Part shown: piece after piece, positions 47,295 through 58,906 of the stretch
Layout: the number at the start of each line of letters is the position of its first letter
Position numbering within the stretch: position 1 is the stretch's first letter
Assembly (NCBI GenBank): GCA_019671005.1
Contig: CM033752.1
Coordinates: 27,908,969 to 27,972,968, forward strand
Direction of reading: 5' to 3'
Source: Hibiscus mutabilis
Lineage: Eukaryota > Streptophyta > Magnoliopsida > Malvales > Malvaceae
DNA length: 64,000 nt
Position numbers and translations under genes: made by a program
The notes under the pieces: generated by a model
Seen by the model: the letters and a program-made list of their open reading frames with translations, nothing else
Database searches by the model: none
What the model was told of the DNA's origin: nothing

Positions 47295-47936
47295 AACAAG
47301 TTAAACATCCAATATTTACATTGCTTAAAAAAGTTAAACATTTAATATTAAATTAAAAACATTTATATAAAAAATCATAAAACTATTTTCGTAACACAAT
47401 CTAAAATTTTAACATATTGAACCCAATTTTTAAATATTTTTCATAATTAATATATGCCATATAATATAATACGAAAAAATGCTGTTCTTATTTTACAAAG
47501 ATAAAATTTAATATAAATGTATAATATAATATGAGACCTGCGATATTTTTTATTCACTGTATTTAAAATTAATTTTTACTATTAATTCGTGATAATATTG
47601 TAAATTTATAAATATGTAAATTCACATAATGTATAATAGAATATGATACCTGAGGTAATTTTTTATTTTTGATTATTGAAACTACTTTTTTACTATTAAT
47701 TCATGATAGTAATGTAAATTCAAAATTGTGTAAATCTATATAATGTTTAATATAATATGTAAATTAAAAAATATGCAAATAGAAAATTAAAATCCACAAA
47801 ATATACCAATATATTCTAAATCCAAAGATTTGTAAATTCACAGAATGTATCTAACACGTAGTAAAAGTTGGAAAAAAAAGTTGACAATTTACTCTAAACC
47901 TAAATTTTATTAATTGTATATAGGTAGACATAGAAT

Positions 47937-49050
47937 CTACACATCCGCAAAATGATTAAAATAAAAGGATCGGTCGATGAGAATTACATTTGTAATTGCA
48001 TACGCACGTAATATTTTTTGAATTCTTTTGGTAAAGAAAAAGAAGAAATTTACTTTATGCGCATCTTTGCTAATATACTCTCCTGCAGAAAGCATTTCAT
48101 CTTTGGAGAGTTCTTTAATTTCCATGATTTCTGTGAAAATGAATATTCTTCGATTATTTTTTCTGTCTCTTTTTTAAAGAACGCAGCAATGCCCTTTATC
48201 TCCAGCGTAGTTTCTCGATATGTAGCACCAAACTTACCTATCTCTTCAACAAGAGCGGACAATGCATCATCACTTCGAGATCTTTTCTTGTTAGAAATAT
48301 CTTTTTTTTCATAGCAATGGTAGCAAGAGCAGATGTTTGGCAAGTTAAAACACCTACCTCATCTCTTGATTCAGAATCTTTTACTCCCTCTTATTTAGCA
48401 TCAAGTGCATCTAAAAATGCATTGTCTTATGCATCAAGATCTTCCGCTACATCAGTTGTTGTCTCAGCTGTAGCTCATGTTACTCTTTTTTCAAATATTT
48501 AAACCAAATCATCAAAGAATAGAAATGGATTGTTTCTCAATTTAGCAGCGGTTGGATGACTCTACAAGACAGCAAGCAAATATTAAATTATATAATGTAA
48601 TAGTTAAATATATATATAAATAATAAAGAAAAAATAAAATTATTAATTAAAAGTTTAAATTCTTACCTTAACCCAATCATCAAAAACATCTTTCGGTGCA
48701 GTTAAACATTTTTCTTCTTCATTCCAACTAAATTCACTTCCGATGTTAAGTATTTCAGATAAAGTATTATATTGTCTTTATAGTAACTTCACTCTAGATT
48801 CAATATGCGGATTGACCCTAATTTGTGATGTAGGGAGCTTGGTCCCTAACATTTTCTCAACATATGAGAGATATTCTAATCTGAAAGTTTCTTTGTCCCT
48901 TTTCAGTGTGGGTATTCCGCCAATGTGTGTAAGCATTCAATAAGTGCAGCATTCTTCTATTTAGTCCACATTCTTTTAGTAGCGACAGACTTAGTTCTTT
49001 CGACTGCTTATTTTTGTCCCCTTTGAGACTCTGTATTTAAGGTTGACATG
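47937..49050 (-). pseudogene. Harbinger ORF1, Myb/SANT-like DNA-binding protein, broken
   Basis: On the minus strand ATG is at 49050. Visible blocks in order are KRMWTK, then a stop, then AALIECLHTLAEYPH; NPHIESRVKLL; NTLSEILNIGSEFSWNEEE; CLTAPKDVFDDWV; and PTAAKLRNNPFLFFDDL. This is the pattern of the plant Myb/SANT-like domain found in PIF/Harbinger ORF1, where it helps bring transposase to DNA and the nucleus. After an inferred gap the C-terminal part continues as 48050-48343 (ALSALVEEIGKFGATYRET). Several stops and frameshifts break it. It lies downstream of the transposase on the same strand, as in many autonomous relatives. Confidence 0.8.
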
Positions 49051-49352
49051 TTACGTTTTCAAACAATCTAAAAAATATACCAAAAGTACATTACACAACA
49101 TAAAACATATAATTGATGTCAAACAACATAAAAGTAAAACTTAAAGTAAAAAAATATATTAAATTAAATGAAGTAGTAAAATATAATAAACGTTAATAAC
49201 AACGTCAATTTAAATTTTAAAGAAGATAGGTACATGAAATTTAAAAAAGTATCACACCAAAATTATAAAGTGAAATACATATAAAACAAAATTTATCCTA
49301 AATTTCGTGAAGCCAACTAACTAGTAAACATATCCTCTGCTAATTTTTCTCT

Positions 49353-50688
49353 TCATTCAGTCCAAGCAGTGCTTGGGTCACAATGTCTGATCATTTTAGA
49401 CTCGTTAACCTGTTCAGCATGGCTACTATCTACTTCAACATAGTCAGTTTCAATAGGGTCAAATGGCATCTCGGATCTAATAAAGTTATAGAGAAGACAA
49501 CAAACAGAAATGATTCTACATTGCGTTTTCACTGGATAAAATGACTTTTCCCTTAAAATGGCCCATCTCGCTTTCAAAATGCCAAAACATCTTTCAATGC
49601 AATTGCGTGCTTGAGAGTGTTTCATATTGAAATATTTTTGAAGGGTGGTAGGTTGATATTCTTGTCTCCAATCATTCAAGTGATATCGCTGACCTCTATA
49701 TGGTGCAAAAAATCCATGTTTATTTGTGTATCCAACATCATATAAATAGTAACACCCTATATATTTCAATTTAAAAAATTCATTAATATACAATATTAGT
49801 GAAAGTTTAACTTTATTATATATATATATTCATTAGTTAAGCATTACCTTGTGGAATATTTAAAAGAAATCATTTCTTCTACTAATGGTATCTCTTAGTA
49901 CTCTACCATTAGCAGCATAACTTTTTCACCTGAGTAAGACATAAATGAATTGTATGTATGGTGTGCAAACACCAAGTACATTTGTTGCAATTTTATTTTT
50001 ACTTGTTCAATACCTAGGTTTGTCAACTGAAGCGACATTGACCTTAATATATGTTCCATCTAAAGCACCTAAACATTAAAATTAAATTATTAATTTTTAT
50101 TTATGGAGTAAAATTTATTCTATATTATATTATTAAGACTAGAATTATAAGCAATACCTTAAACCATTTTCATCTATCGTCTGTTGACTTCTCTTGTATC
50201 GGGTCTGGTTTTCATTAAAGAATTGGATGTAACCTCAAAACTGAATTTAATACAACATGAAAAACTCTACTAATTGTTTCACTAGATCTGGCTATTTGAC
50301 GTTTCAGGGCCCTATACTCAGTATGATGGGCAATAATGTGAAAGAAGGTAATGACCATTTCTTCCATACACATGTTTCGACTCTCTTTTAATCCTCCATG
50401 ACATTTTAATAAGTGGCGTAATTTGAAAAATGCTCTCCTATCTATTCGACAATTATCAATGCTTTGTCTATCACTTTCAAAGATAATTTTATATAACTTG
50501 GTTGACCTAATATTATGCATGTAAAGTCTTTCATGTGCATAACGTATTTTAGGTCTAGTTTTATAATTTTTAAGAATAAGTGCAATAGCCACAAACATTA
50601 GCATTCGAAACATAATTTTCATCATCTCCGGTTGCAAAATGAGAATTGTCACGATGCACGTCATCTTTTGTATTTCTAAACGAGTCAT
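49353..50688 (-). pseudogene. PIF/Harbinger DDE transposase, broken
   Basis: On the minus strand the N-terminal frame 50688-50215 has RIDRRAFFKLRHLLKCHGGL, VITFFHIIAHHTEYRALKRQ and RSSETISRVFHVVLNSVL, all typical of the helical region before the catalytic core. GALDGTYIKVNVAS (about 50035-50076) holds the first catalytic Asp. A likely intron (GT near 50153, AG near 50077 on the minus strand) separates them. Then come IATNVLGVCTP, RVLRDTISRRN, YYLYDVGYTNKHGFFAPYRG and HSQARNCIERCFGILKARW, with the expected Asp and Glu visible, ending at 49353. Internal stops at about 50015 and 49930 and a frame change near 50215 make it non-functional. It would cut at TAA/TTA targets. Confidence 0.85.
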
Positions 50689-50827
50689 ACTGTTTTTATG
50701 AAGAAAAAAATAATATTAAAAAATTAATATTTCTAAGTAGTTAACGAGCTCAGATATGTAGAGTGCACTTTAATTATAATCTAAACACTAGTTCTTTTCA
50801 AGAAATTATAATCGGGACACACAAAAA

Positions 50828-51008
50828 ATTAAAAATTGCATCCTAAAAGCTGCAAAAGTCATTAAAAATATACTAAACTGCAGCAAGAACAACATATCAA
50901 AATTCTACATAAACACACACCAAACCAACACTTATCCACCACGTATTACAAAGTAATAATACTAAAAAATTACCATGTAATTTCATTTTTCCTTACTGAC
51001 TATAATAT
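50828..51008 (+). repeat. Direct duplication flanking the solo LTR, left copy
   Basis: 181 bases starting attaaaaattgcatcc, matching 54304-54484 with six mismatches and no length change. It ends with ataatat directly at the LTR start. Confidence 0.9.
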
Positions 51009-54000
51009 AACGCCCTGACATTAGGCCTATTTGTTAGATGGATCGATTAGACGGTTCGGGAGAACCGGATTAGGCAATTCGAGCTAGTTTCGGGAATTAA
51101 ATCTTAACAAATCGTTTTTGGCTAAAATAAAATATGGAAAAATGGTAGAAATATCTAATTAATATTCTAAGGGTTTTGGTAAACTCAATTTGAAGGAATT
51201 AAATTTTATTTTGGGACATTTTGGTCCAGTGACTAAAATGTAAAGTTTTCAAAATTATTTTTGGTGACTAAATCGTAAAAGGGTCAAAACTTAGAATATT
51301 TAAGGAGCTAATTAACCAAAATTTTTCATCAGATTTTTCCCTTAATTTAGGCTATTTTTAAAGGTTTTTAGGTGGTTTTAATAGTAAAATAAAATAGAAT
51401 TGATAAAAAGAGTTTTAGTTAACTAAATTTATTTTCTCATGTAACTAATTTTTCTCTCAACTTTCTCAGCAGCCAAACTATCAATTTCTTTCCAACATTT
51501 CTAGGAATCAATCTCTTTTGATTTCCTTTTGATTTCCTATTTGATTTCTTTGATTTCTACTTCACAATCTACTTGGTTTCTTGAAGCTTTCATCCAAACT
51601 TTGCCAATTAAGGGAGAAATCAGCAATTAGAGGTGATTTTCATTTCTCTCCTCTAATTAAAGGTTCTTTAATGAAATTCTCAAGTTATTGATCCTTTACA
51701 ATTGATTTATGTTATGGAATTATGATTAGAACATGAATATGATGATTAAATTGAGTTTTGACGTGGAAATTTGATAAACACTATTATGGAATTGTTTTGT
51801 ATTGAATCTAATTGATTTAGATCTCTTATAAGATGTGTTTTAATGTTAAAAGAATTAATTAAAGGAATCCCGAAACTATGTGAATTGCTAATTTTCTAGG
51901 TTGTAAATAGTTAGATTTTGAAGTGATCTTGGTGTTGTAAGGTTGCTGGAGGTATAAGGACGTTATAAGGATGTTTTAGATCTTAATTGATGTTGTTAAT
52001 ATGTTAGAATCAATAGGTTTGTTGGGCTTTGTTTAGATGAAGTTTGGTGAGGATTTTGGTTGTTTTAAAGAGGCATTTGATGGTTTTTGGTGAGGCGAAG
52101 TTGTGTTTGATGGTTGCTGGAAATTAGAGATGCACGGAAGTGAATTAATCCTCTGTTTTTGATTGGGTAAAGTAGGGGAGATGGATCCTTTAGCCTTTGG
52201 AGAGGTTTCAGAAGCTTCGGAAGCTTGATTCTCGCAACGGCAAGATAGCTTTGGATTGTTGGTGAGTGGAAACACATTTTACTACTTTTAAAAGGGTTTG
52301 AAGATGGTTGTTGGGAGTTTAGAATAAGTTTGAAATACTTATTTAAGCTCGGAAGTAAATATTGGTTGAGCTCTCTCTCATTTTCGGTTTTGCAAAATAC
52401 AATCTCATGCGCATGTTTATAGATGTGATTACTTACTGTTATATGCATTTTTAGAAAGGAAAGATGTTGCAAATGATTATACATGTTGATATTTGAGCAT
52501 AGCAAATGATTTATGAAAGAATTTTGAGAATGCTATAATACATGGTTTAATGTATTGGAAAATGGTTTGAATTGATGCATATGTGAAACGGTAAGTTAAT
52601 GTGGTTCTTATTGAGTATATTGGCAAGTGGATGAGATAAAATATTATCGGATATAGTTGGCTAGCCATAGGGTTTAAAGTGCACTATAATAAGTTGTCTC
52701 ATGTGTATCGAGGGGTCAAGAGTGTGCCATGCTCCACCATGAGAACCGCAGCAGTCGAGGGGTCAAGAGCGTACCAATTCTCCCACTGGTGGATTTATAC
52801 GTTATAACCGTTGAGGGCTGCTCCGGTTTGAGGATGTATGTGAAGTGTTCGAAGGAACCACTTGTGAAATTCGTGTATCCGATGTGTTTTTATAAAATAG
52901 AATGAAACTTGTTTTTGAGTCACTTGAGTGCCAATATATGAGATGATGTATCATGAGAAATGGATTATTTTTTGTATAATATGGTTTATACATGAGATGC
53001 TCTTTAAGCTTGCTATTTAGAGATTTGGCATATGAAGCTTAAATTGAGGTTTATGATAGAAATCTATGATACATGTGTTGTAAATGATTTAAATGTGCAT
53101 ATTTGAAGAGATTATAGAAGCATGAGATGATTTTGCCATGAGACTTATACTTTTGATTTTAATTAAAATGGTTTTAAATGCATTGATGAGTGATTCTGAG
53201 ATTCCCTCACTAAGCTTACAGCTTACGCTCTCCTTTTCTCATCAATGCAAAGAGATACACTTTTGGACAACGAGTAAGCAAGTAGAGATCCAAAGGTTGA
53301 AGTATTTTCAAGTATGATTTTACGAGTACTTAGTAGTAATAAGAGGCAATGTGACCAAGTTGTAATTGGGAGATTTATTTTGGGTACTCCATGTTGGTAC
53401 AAGTTATGTTTGATGTTTTGGACTTATATGATGCTTAATGTTTGGTTTTGAGGGGTTGGGAAACATTTTGCATGCTTGGGTAGAGATCATGCCTATAGGA
53501 CAATTACTTGGATTTGATATGATGCATATGATGTTTTTTGAGCTTTTATGTGGGTGAAAATATTGCTTGGGATGTTAAATGATGATTAGAGGTTGATTGG
53601 AGTAAGTTAGATCGAACCAAAGTGTCATATGTTCGACCAAGAGGTCATTACAGGTATGTCCGTACCGGTACGGGTCCTCTGGGATCGATACGCGGGGACC
53701 TATCTCAGCTCAATTTGGGGAAAAATTCCTTTGCGTACCGATACGCCTAGGGACCGTATCGATACGCATTGCTGGATTTTTGGCTTGGTTACGATACACA
53801 AGCAACGGTACTGGTACGCCTTTTTGGCTACTGGAATTCTTATTTTTGAACATTGCATTCCCATACCGATACACAGTTCGTTATTTCCGTTAAAATGCTT
53901 TCTGAAGTTTGATTCTTTGCAGTTTAGTCCATGTTTATTGATCATGCAATTAAATGTGTTTAGATGATTATTTTAAGTTGAAGTTTAACCTGATTGTATG

Positions 54001-54297
54001 AAATATGACTAATTAAGGATCGGTAACTTTAATTTCAAGGAAGTCCTCTTAATTAACAGAAAGTGCAATTTGGTCCCTAAAATGCTAAATCGTGCAATTC
54101 GATGTCAATTCGACGCCCGATTGAGTTGCGAGTTTCATCGTTGTTAGCATGATCACCTTAGGACTTAATTGTGCATCTAGACAAGATAAAATAAAAAAAT
54201 AGATAATTTTCTAATTAATTCTTCTGAGTTTGTCCCGACAAACTCAATGTAGCTCGCTCGGTTCGATCTTGCGACTAGACCGGGTCAAGGGGTTACA
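51006..54297 (+). mobile_element. Solo LTR, Ty3/gypsy type, inside the Harbinger element
   Basis: About 3.3 kb from tataacgccctgac (canonical tgtaac with one change) to ggggttaca. No internal region or second LTR is present, so it is a recombination product. Text typical of chromovirus LTRs is present, for example agtgactaaaatgtaaag near 51230 and cctcactaagcttacagctt near 53206. A gtaccggtac-like array is at 53650-53880. No 5-base target duplication is seen; instead ~180-base copies of flanking DNA lie on each side. Confidence 0.8.
53650..53880 (+). repeat. Array of gtaccggtac-like palindromes in the solo LTR
   Basis: At least seven near-palindromes in about 230 bases, including ccgtaccggtacggg, cgtaccgatacgcc, cgtatcgatacgca, ggtactggtacgcc and cataccgatacac. 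The frames 53629-53967 (+) and 53700-53945 (-) are by-products rich in Arg and Tyr. Confidence 0.8.
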
Positions 54298-54303
54298 TTT
54301 TTC

Positions 54304-54484
54304 ATTAAAAATTGCATCCAAAAAGCTGCAAAATTCATTGAAAATATACTAAACTGCAGCAAGAACAACATATCAAAATTCTACATAAACACAAACCAAA
54401 CCAACACTTATCTACCACGTATTACAAAGTAATAATACTAAAAAATTACCATGTAATTTCATTTTTCCTTACTGGCTATAATAT
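54304..54484 (+). repeat. Direct duplication flanking the solo LTR, right copy
   Basis: Second copy of the 181-base block, separated from the LTR end by only tttttc (54298-54303). It continues uniquely with gaaggagaaattccc. Confidence 0.9.
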
Positions 54485-55550
54485 GAAGGAGAAATTCCCA
54501 CGTGTCGATCATGTTTAGCATTGACTATCATACTTATTTTTTTTTTATTATCTACCAAGGCTCGTTATATCTAACACTTTATCGAACAATCCAATCCTGA
54601 TAATTAGTTAACAAGTCCTTTTCTTTTTTCTTATCATTGATTTGATAGGATTTTACCAAAATTTTGACTACCATCGATGGTAGTCTAGTAAATATTTTGG
54701 TTTTTATTCAACAGCAACATCGAACAAGAATAAGCATTTCGTTTTAAATCTGAATTTATTCAATAGCAATATTTTGGTTTTTATTCAACATCAACATTAA
54801 AAAATACAACATTCAACAATAATACCAAAAAACTGAAATTTATTTAATTACAGAGCCTAGTGAATATTTCAGTTTTTATAGGTTTAAAACAAAAAATAAA
54901 TAAACCTGCAACAAATATTTCATTTTTTTCTATTCAAAGGAGAACAAGTTAAGTTTGAATCGATTAAATATTCTTAAAGAAGATAAAAGATTTTTTATAT
55001 ATTTTAAAATTAAAAATACTTGCAAGAGATGATTGGAATAAAACAAGGAAAAGAAAAGAAAAACATGATCATGTTTTAAAATCAACAAACAAAAAGAGAG
55101 AAAAAATTATTCGAAGCAATAGTATTAAATGAAATAACAAAAAAACAACGAAAAGGAAAAGTTGAAGAGAACACTTACCAGGAGATATGAAAAACAAATA
55201 ACAAAAAAATAATGAAAAAGAAAATTTGAAAATAACACTTATCAGGAGATGTGCAAAACAAAGAGACGAGACGTGATTTTGGATTTATCAATTTTACGAT
55301 AGAAGAAATAAAACAAAGGGTTAAGAGAAAAACTTATATTATATCAGGTAATTTTGTCCAAATTGATCAGGAATTGTCAAATACCTAAGAATAAGAAGAG
55401 AATCACATTCCCACTATTTAATAAAAAACTACCACTATTGGGAATTTTATATTGCCCCACTATGAGAATCCTCTCAAACTAAACGTGAGTATGTGATTCT
55501 GGAAAAGAGTATTCCCTCTGGTAATAATGTTTTCCACGAACCAAACGCCC
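54485..55550 (-). other. Right part of the Harbinger element, non-coding
   Basis: About 1 kb, AT-rich. It contains two local tandem duplications: aatattttggtttttattca at about 54691 and 54770, and a block of about 65 bases at about 55130-55262 (aacacttaccaggagatatg and aacacttatcaggagatgtg). No gene. Confidence 0.6.
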
Positions 55551-55657
55551 TCTAGAGTCTAACTTGCCTCGCCTTGACTCTATCATTCCTAATACTTGTC
55601 TTATCTCGAATTTATTTTTTTTAAAATTGCCCTTATAGAACCAGGTTGAGTCGAGAC
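55551..55657. other. Short spacer between Harbinger and hAT-like elements
   Basis: About 100 bases. The last eight (gtcgagac, 55650-55657) are the left target duplication of the hAT-like element. Confidence 0.6.
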
Positions 55658-57087
55658 TAGGGATGACAAATGGGCAGGCGGGTGCGGATACCCCCTCTCT
55701 CATACCCATGCCCACCTAAAATTTTTATATCCACCACCTACCCACCATCCATGGCGAGTACAATTTTTAAATCCACACCCGCCCACGCGTGTATATTTTT
55801 AAATCCATCCCCACACCCACTACCCACTGGATAATCACCACCCAATCCATACCCGCCCGTACTTGCTTGTACCCGCCTGGCAAACATTCACTAATATCGA
55901 AATATGTAAAAATAAACTACAGACTTTTGTAAAGAAAGGTAAAACTTCACATGCTTTATTGATTGATAAGTGCATATATGTAATACATTTGCACTGATAT
56001 AAATTTAACTACTAATAACTAACTAATTATAGCTAACTTAACTAAAGCATATTTAAACCGATATAAATTCTACTTAACTACAACTAACTCACTAACTATA
56101 GCTAGATTACCTAAAACATATTTACACTTATATAAATTCTACTTAACCACACATATTATAAATTTACAACCTGATTAATTCAAGCTCGATCATAAACCAT
56201 AAATACAAAGTAACGACTCGGATTTCGAAAATTCGAGGGTCGAGCTTGATTGAGGCATGGGCCTCGTATTTGGGACATGGTTTTGGGCTTGAATGAGCCC
56301 ATGGACTATCTTGTGTGTGGGCTTGTAGTTGTTGGGTTGGTTGGAGAAGAGTAGAGAGGGGTAATTTGGTAAAAGCTCATTTTAAAAAGTAGAAAAAGGG
56401 GAGCTGATTTTTTCTGCATTTGGGCAGGGGTGAGATCACCCAACTTTATTATCATCTTCCTCCCATTTCTAAACTCTCTCTCTCTTAAAAACACCATCAC
56501 TAAAGGTTGAATCTTTGAGGGTTGTGTTGAAAATCACGAATTGTTGTTCAAGGGAAAGTTGTCCAGCTTTGGGAGATATATCAATCAAGGTATGGATGGT
56601 TAGTTTTGGTGGAAAAGTGTGTTTTGGTAGGGGTTGATGGGGGAGAACGGGAATGGGTTTTTAGGGGCCTTACTCTTGTAAAGGTTTGTGTTTTGACTCC
56701 CTTAATTCTCCATACCATATGGTAACACGTTGGTAACATCTCTTGTAGTAAAAGAGGTTGGGAACTCCTCAAAGGACCAAGGGAAGAGCAAAGCTTGAAG
56801 CTTTGGAGGGAGGCTTTGTTTTATCAGCTAAGCTAAGGTTAGTACACTACTAACTCTCATAGAATCCTGGAAATCATAAAGTTAAGCTTTGAAGCATGAT
56901 TTGGTGTTTTTGGCCTTGGAATAGATTGAGTGGTTGTTAATGGTAAATCATAGAATTGTTGTTGTAATGGCCTAAAATCGGTAGTAATCCACCTAATGCT
57001 ATTACCATGACTTGTAGGAATGGTTTGGGGTTTAACCTTGGAGGTTAAACAGGGTTTTTAGGTGAAACCCGCACCCAGAGTTTGAAA

Positions 57088-57500
57088 TTATGGCTCGCGT
57101 ACCGGTTTGGGGACCAGCGTATCGGTACGTCTTAGTATAAAAGGGGGAAGGGTTGTGAGGGGTATACCGGTACGCCTCCTCGTGTATCGGTACCCCTTGC
57201 ATATTAAGGATTCTAGTAATGCTTTTACATACCGGTACGCAAAGGTTGTATCGGTACCCACTGTTACATTGCTTGGGAGAGGCTTTAGCGTACCAATACG
57301 CGTAGGTAGGAGTACTAGTACAGGTTTAGATCGGTACGGGGCGATCTGAGTACCGATAGTGAGTACCGACATGGGGTGGAGCATATCGGTATGTCTTGAG
57401 GGTCCAATTCTTTCGAACCTAAAATGAGTATCAGTACTAATGGTTTAGTATCGGTACCTAGAGGGGAGTACCGATACCCACATAGGAGTATCGGTACTCG
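57088..57500 (+). repeat. Dense array of gtaccggtac-like palindromes
   Basis: About fifteen copies in 410 bases, such as gcgtaccggtttgg, cgtatcggtacgtc, ataccggtacgcc, tgtatcggtaccc, gtaccgatagt, gtaccgataccc and gtatcggtactcg. Spacing is irregular (about 15-45 bases). The frames 57107-57349 (+) and 57088-57384 (-) are translations of this array. Confidence 0.85.
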
Positions 57501-57827
57501 CTGGGCATTTTGCCCAAGAAATTTGAGTTTACGTTCAGGGGTTCTATAATTCGAGGCAAAGGGCCATGAGAGTCTTTTAAGGTGTAAAATGAATACTAAA
57601 ATTGAGAAACAAAGATTTTAACCCCGTATGAGAAATAAATGACTGATGACTTGGTAAATTTTGGGTAAACCGTGTGAGGTAGTAACCCATAGGGATCTTA
57701 GGTGGATCAATCGGGGTTGTGTGGTAATTAGAGTCATTGCTGTGTGCTGAGGGGACACCTAGGTAGTCGAGTCATCCCTTGTTGTTGGGATTTGGATACC
57801 CTAAGTGTGTTGCAACACCTTGAAGAT

Positions 57828-57965
57828 TCCCAGATGTAGGATCTCGATGCTTTGTGGACGCGGGCCTCAACCCCCTTGAGTATAGGATCTCGATGCTATG
57901 TGGACGCAGGCCTCACTCAAGTGTAGGATTCTGATGCTTCGTGGACGCAGACCTCACTTAATGTT
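57828..57965 (+). repeat. Three imperfect ~50-base direct repeats in the solo LTR
   Basis: tgtaggatctcgatgct and variants recur at about 57835, 57880 and 57920, each followed by gtggacgc and then ggcctca or gacctca. The reverse-complement versions occur in the family A LTRs (for example near 2280-2440 and 6720-6840), supporting family membership. Confidence 0.7.
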
Positions 57966-58906
57966 GTTGGTGTTATTTGTGTGATGCTATGTAAATGTCT
58001 GAGGTACTTGTATGAGTTGTGTGCATGATCATACATTCATAATGCCATGTGTTTAGGCGGTTATGGTAGTGCCATTGTTATCCTGCCATGATATCATTCC
58101 CGTTGCATTACTTTATTTATGATTTGCATGAAGCATGGTTGAGTGGCGGTGTATCCACTGAGCTTGTTAGCTCAGCGTTCGAAATCGTTGTTTCCGTTCG
58201 CAGGTTAGTAGGTTACCGTGAGGTTTGAATGAGCACCATCAAGGCTTGGATTTCAGCATCAACTCTAGTGGTTGAGTACAAATGCTAGATGTAATGGGCT
58301 TTGTATTTCGTAGGACCCTATATGTATTTTGTAACTCTTATTTTGTATTAATTGGTCAAAGTCGAATGTTCTAATATTTGTAAATGGAGCTCCGTGAATA
58401 CTGTTTTAAACATCTGGATTTGACTATGTTTTCAATGTATGGACTTATGTTTTTATTGGACTTATTATGTTTGGGCTTGAAAAAGGAAATTTAAACGGTA
58501 TGGATTTTTGGGCTTAAGGCCCAAATGTGACATCCGGGCCAAATGTGTTACATACAAGCTCGATCATAAAGCATCATTTTTTCAAATTAAATTAATTGAG
58601 TTCAGTCTACAAACTTAAGGATTAACATATATTTTAAAACAAACAAAGATCTTAGTACATAAAACACCATAATAAAAGACATAATCAAAGTCTACAAACA
58701 TAAATGGTACAAAATTCATATAGCGGGCGGATACGGTGCGGGTGAGGTCTCAAATCCACCACCTACCCACTACCTACGGCTAGTATGACTTTTTACATCC
58801 ACACCTGCCCACTACCCACCAAACTCATACCCATCCCTGCCCCAACTAAAACGGGTGCGGTACGAAATCCACAAAACTGTACCCATCTGCCATCCCTAGT
58901 CGGGAC

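Larger units (their letters stand above)
47047..55550 (-). mobile_element. Decayed PIF/Harbinger element carrying a nested solo LTR
   Basis: It encloses two typical Harbinger genes on the minus strand: a Myb/SANT-like ORF1 and a DDE transposase. The ends look like imperfect inverted repeats: left ggatgtatttggatcacga, right (minus strand) gggcgtttggttcgtggaa. Subterminal attaccagagggaata-type segments also recur in inverted order. The left flank is taa, but the right flank is tct, so the 3-base target duplication is not preserved, or the right end is off by a few bases. Without the solo LTR and its duplication the element is about 5 kb. Confidence 0.75.
56210..58552 (+). mobile_element. Family A-like solo LTR, plus orientation
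   Basis: 2343 bases ending gacatccgggccaaatgtgttaca, the reverse of the family A end at 6115 (tgtaacaccctcgacccgga). It starts agtaacgactcgga (canonical tg changed to ag). The target duplication tacaa is present at 56205-56209 and 58553-58557. Shared landmarks on the opposite strand include the cctcactcaagtgtaggat-type repeats near 57895 and the aggaccctatatgta block near 58312. No internal sequence remains. Confidence 0.85.
55658..58898. mobile_element. hAT-like element (MITE-sized) interrupted by a solo LTR
   Basis: The left end is tagggatgacaaatgggc; the right end on the minus strand is tagggatggcagatgggt. Flanking 8-mers are gtcgagac (55650-55657) and gtcgggac (58899-58906), a 7/8 match and the length expected for hAT elements. 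Subterminal sequence is rich in cacccgcccac-type repeats in inverted orientation. Without the nested LTR it is about 890 bases with no transposase, so it is non-autonomous. Confidence 0.85.

Noticed and set aside
52033..52505. Minus-strand frames of 80 and 146 residues
   Set aside because: Inside the plus-strand solo LTR, overlapping each other in different frames, Ser/Pro/Asn-rich with no domain.
53629..53967. 112-residue plus-strand frame in the solo LTR
   Set aside because: Rich in Arg/Tyr/Thr from the gtaccgatac array. No domain, and it lies inside an LTR.
57088..57384. 98- and 80-residue frames on both strands
   Set aside because: Near-palindromic repeats keep both strands open. This is a by-product of the array, not coding.
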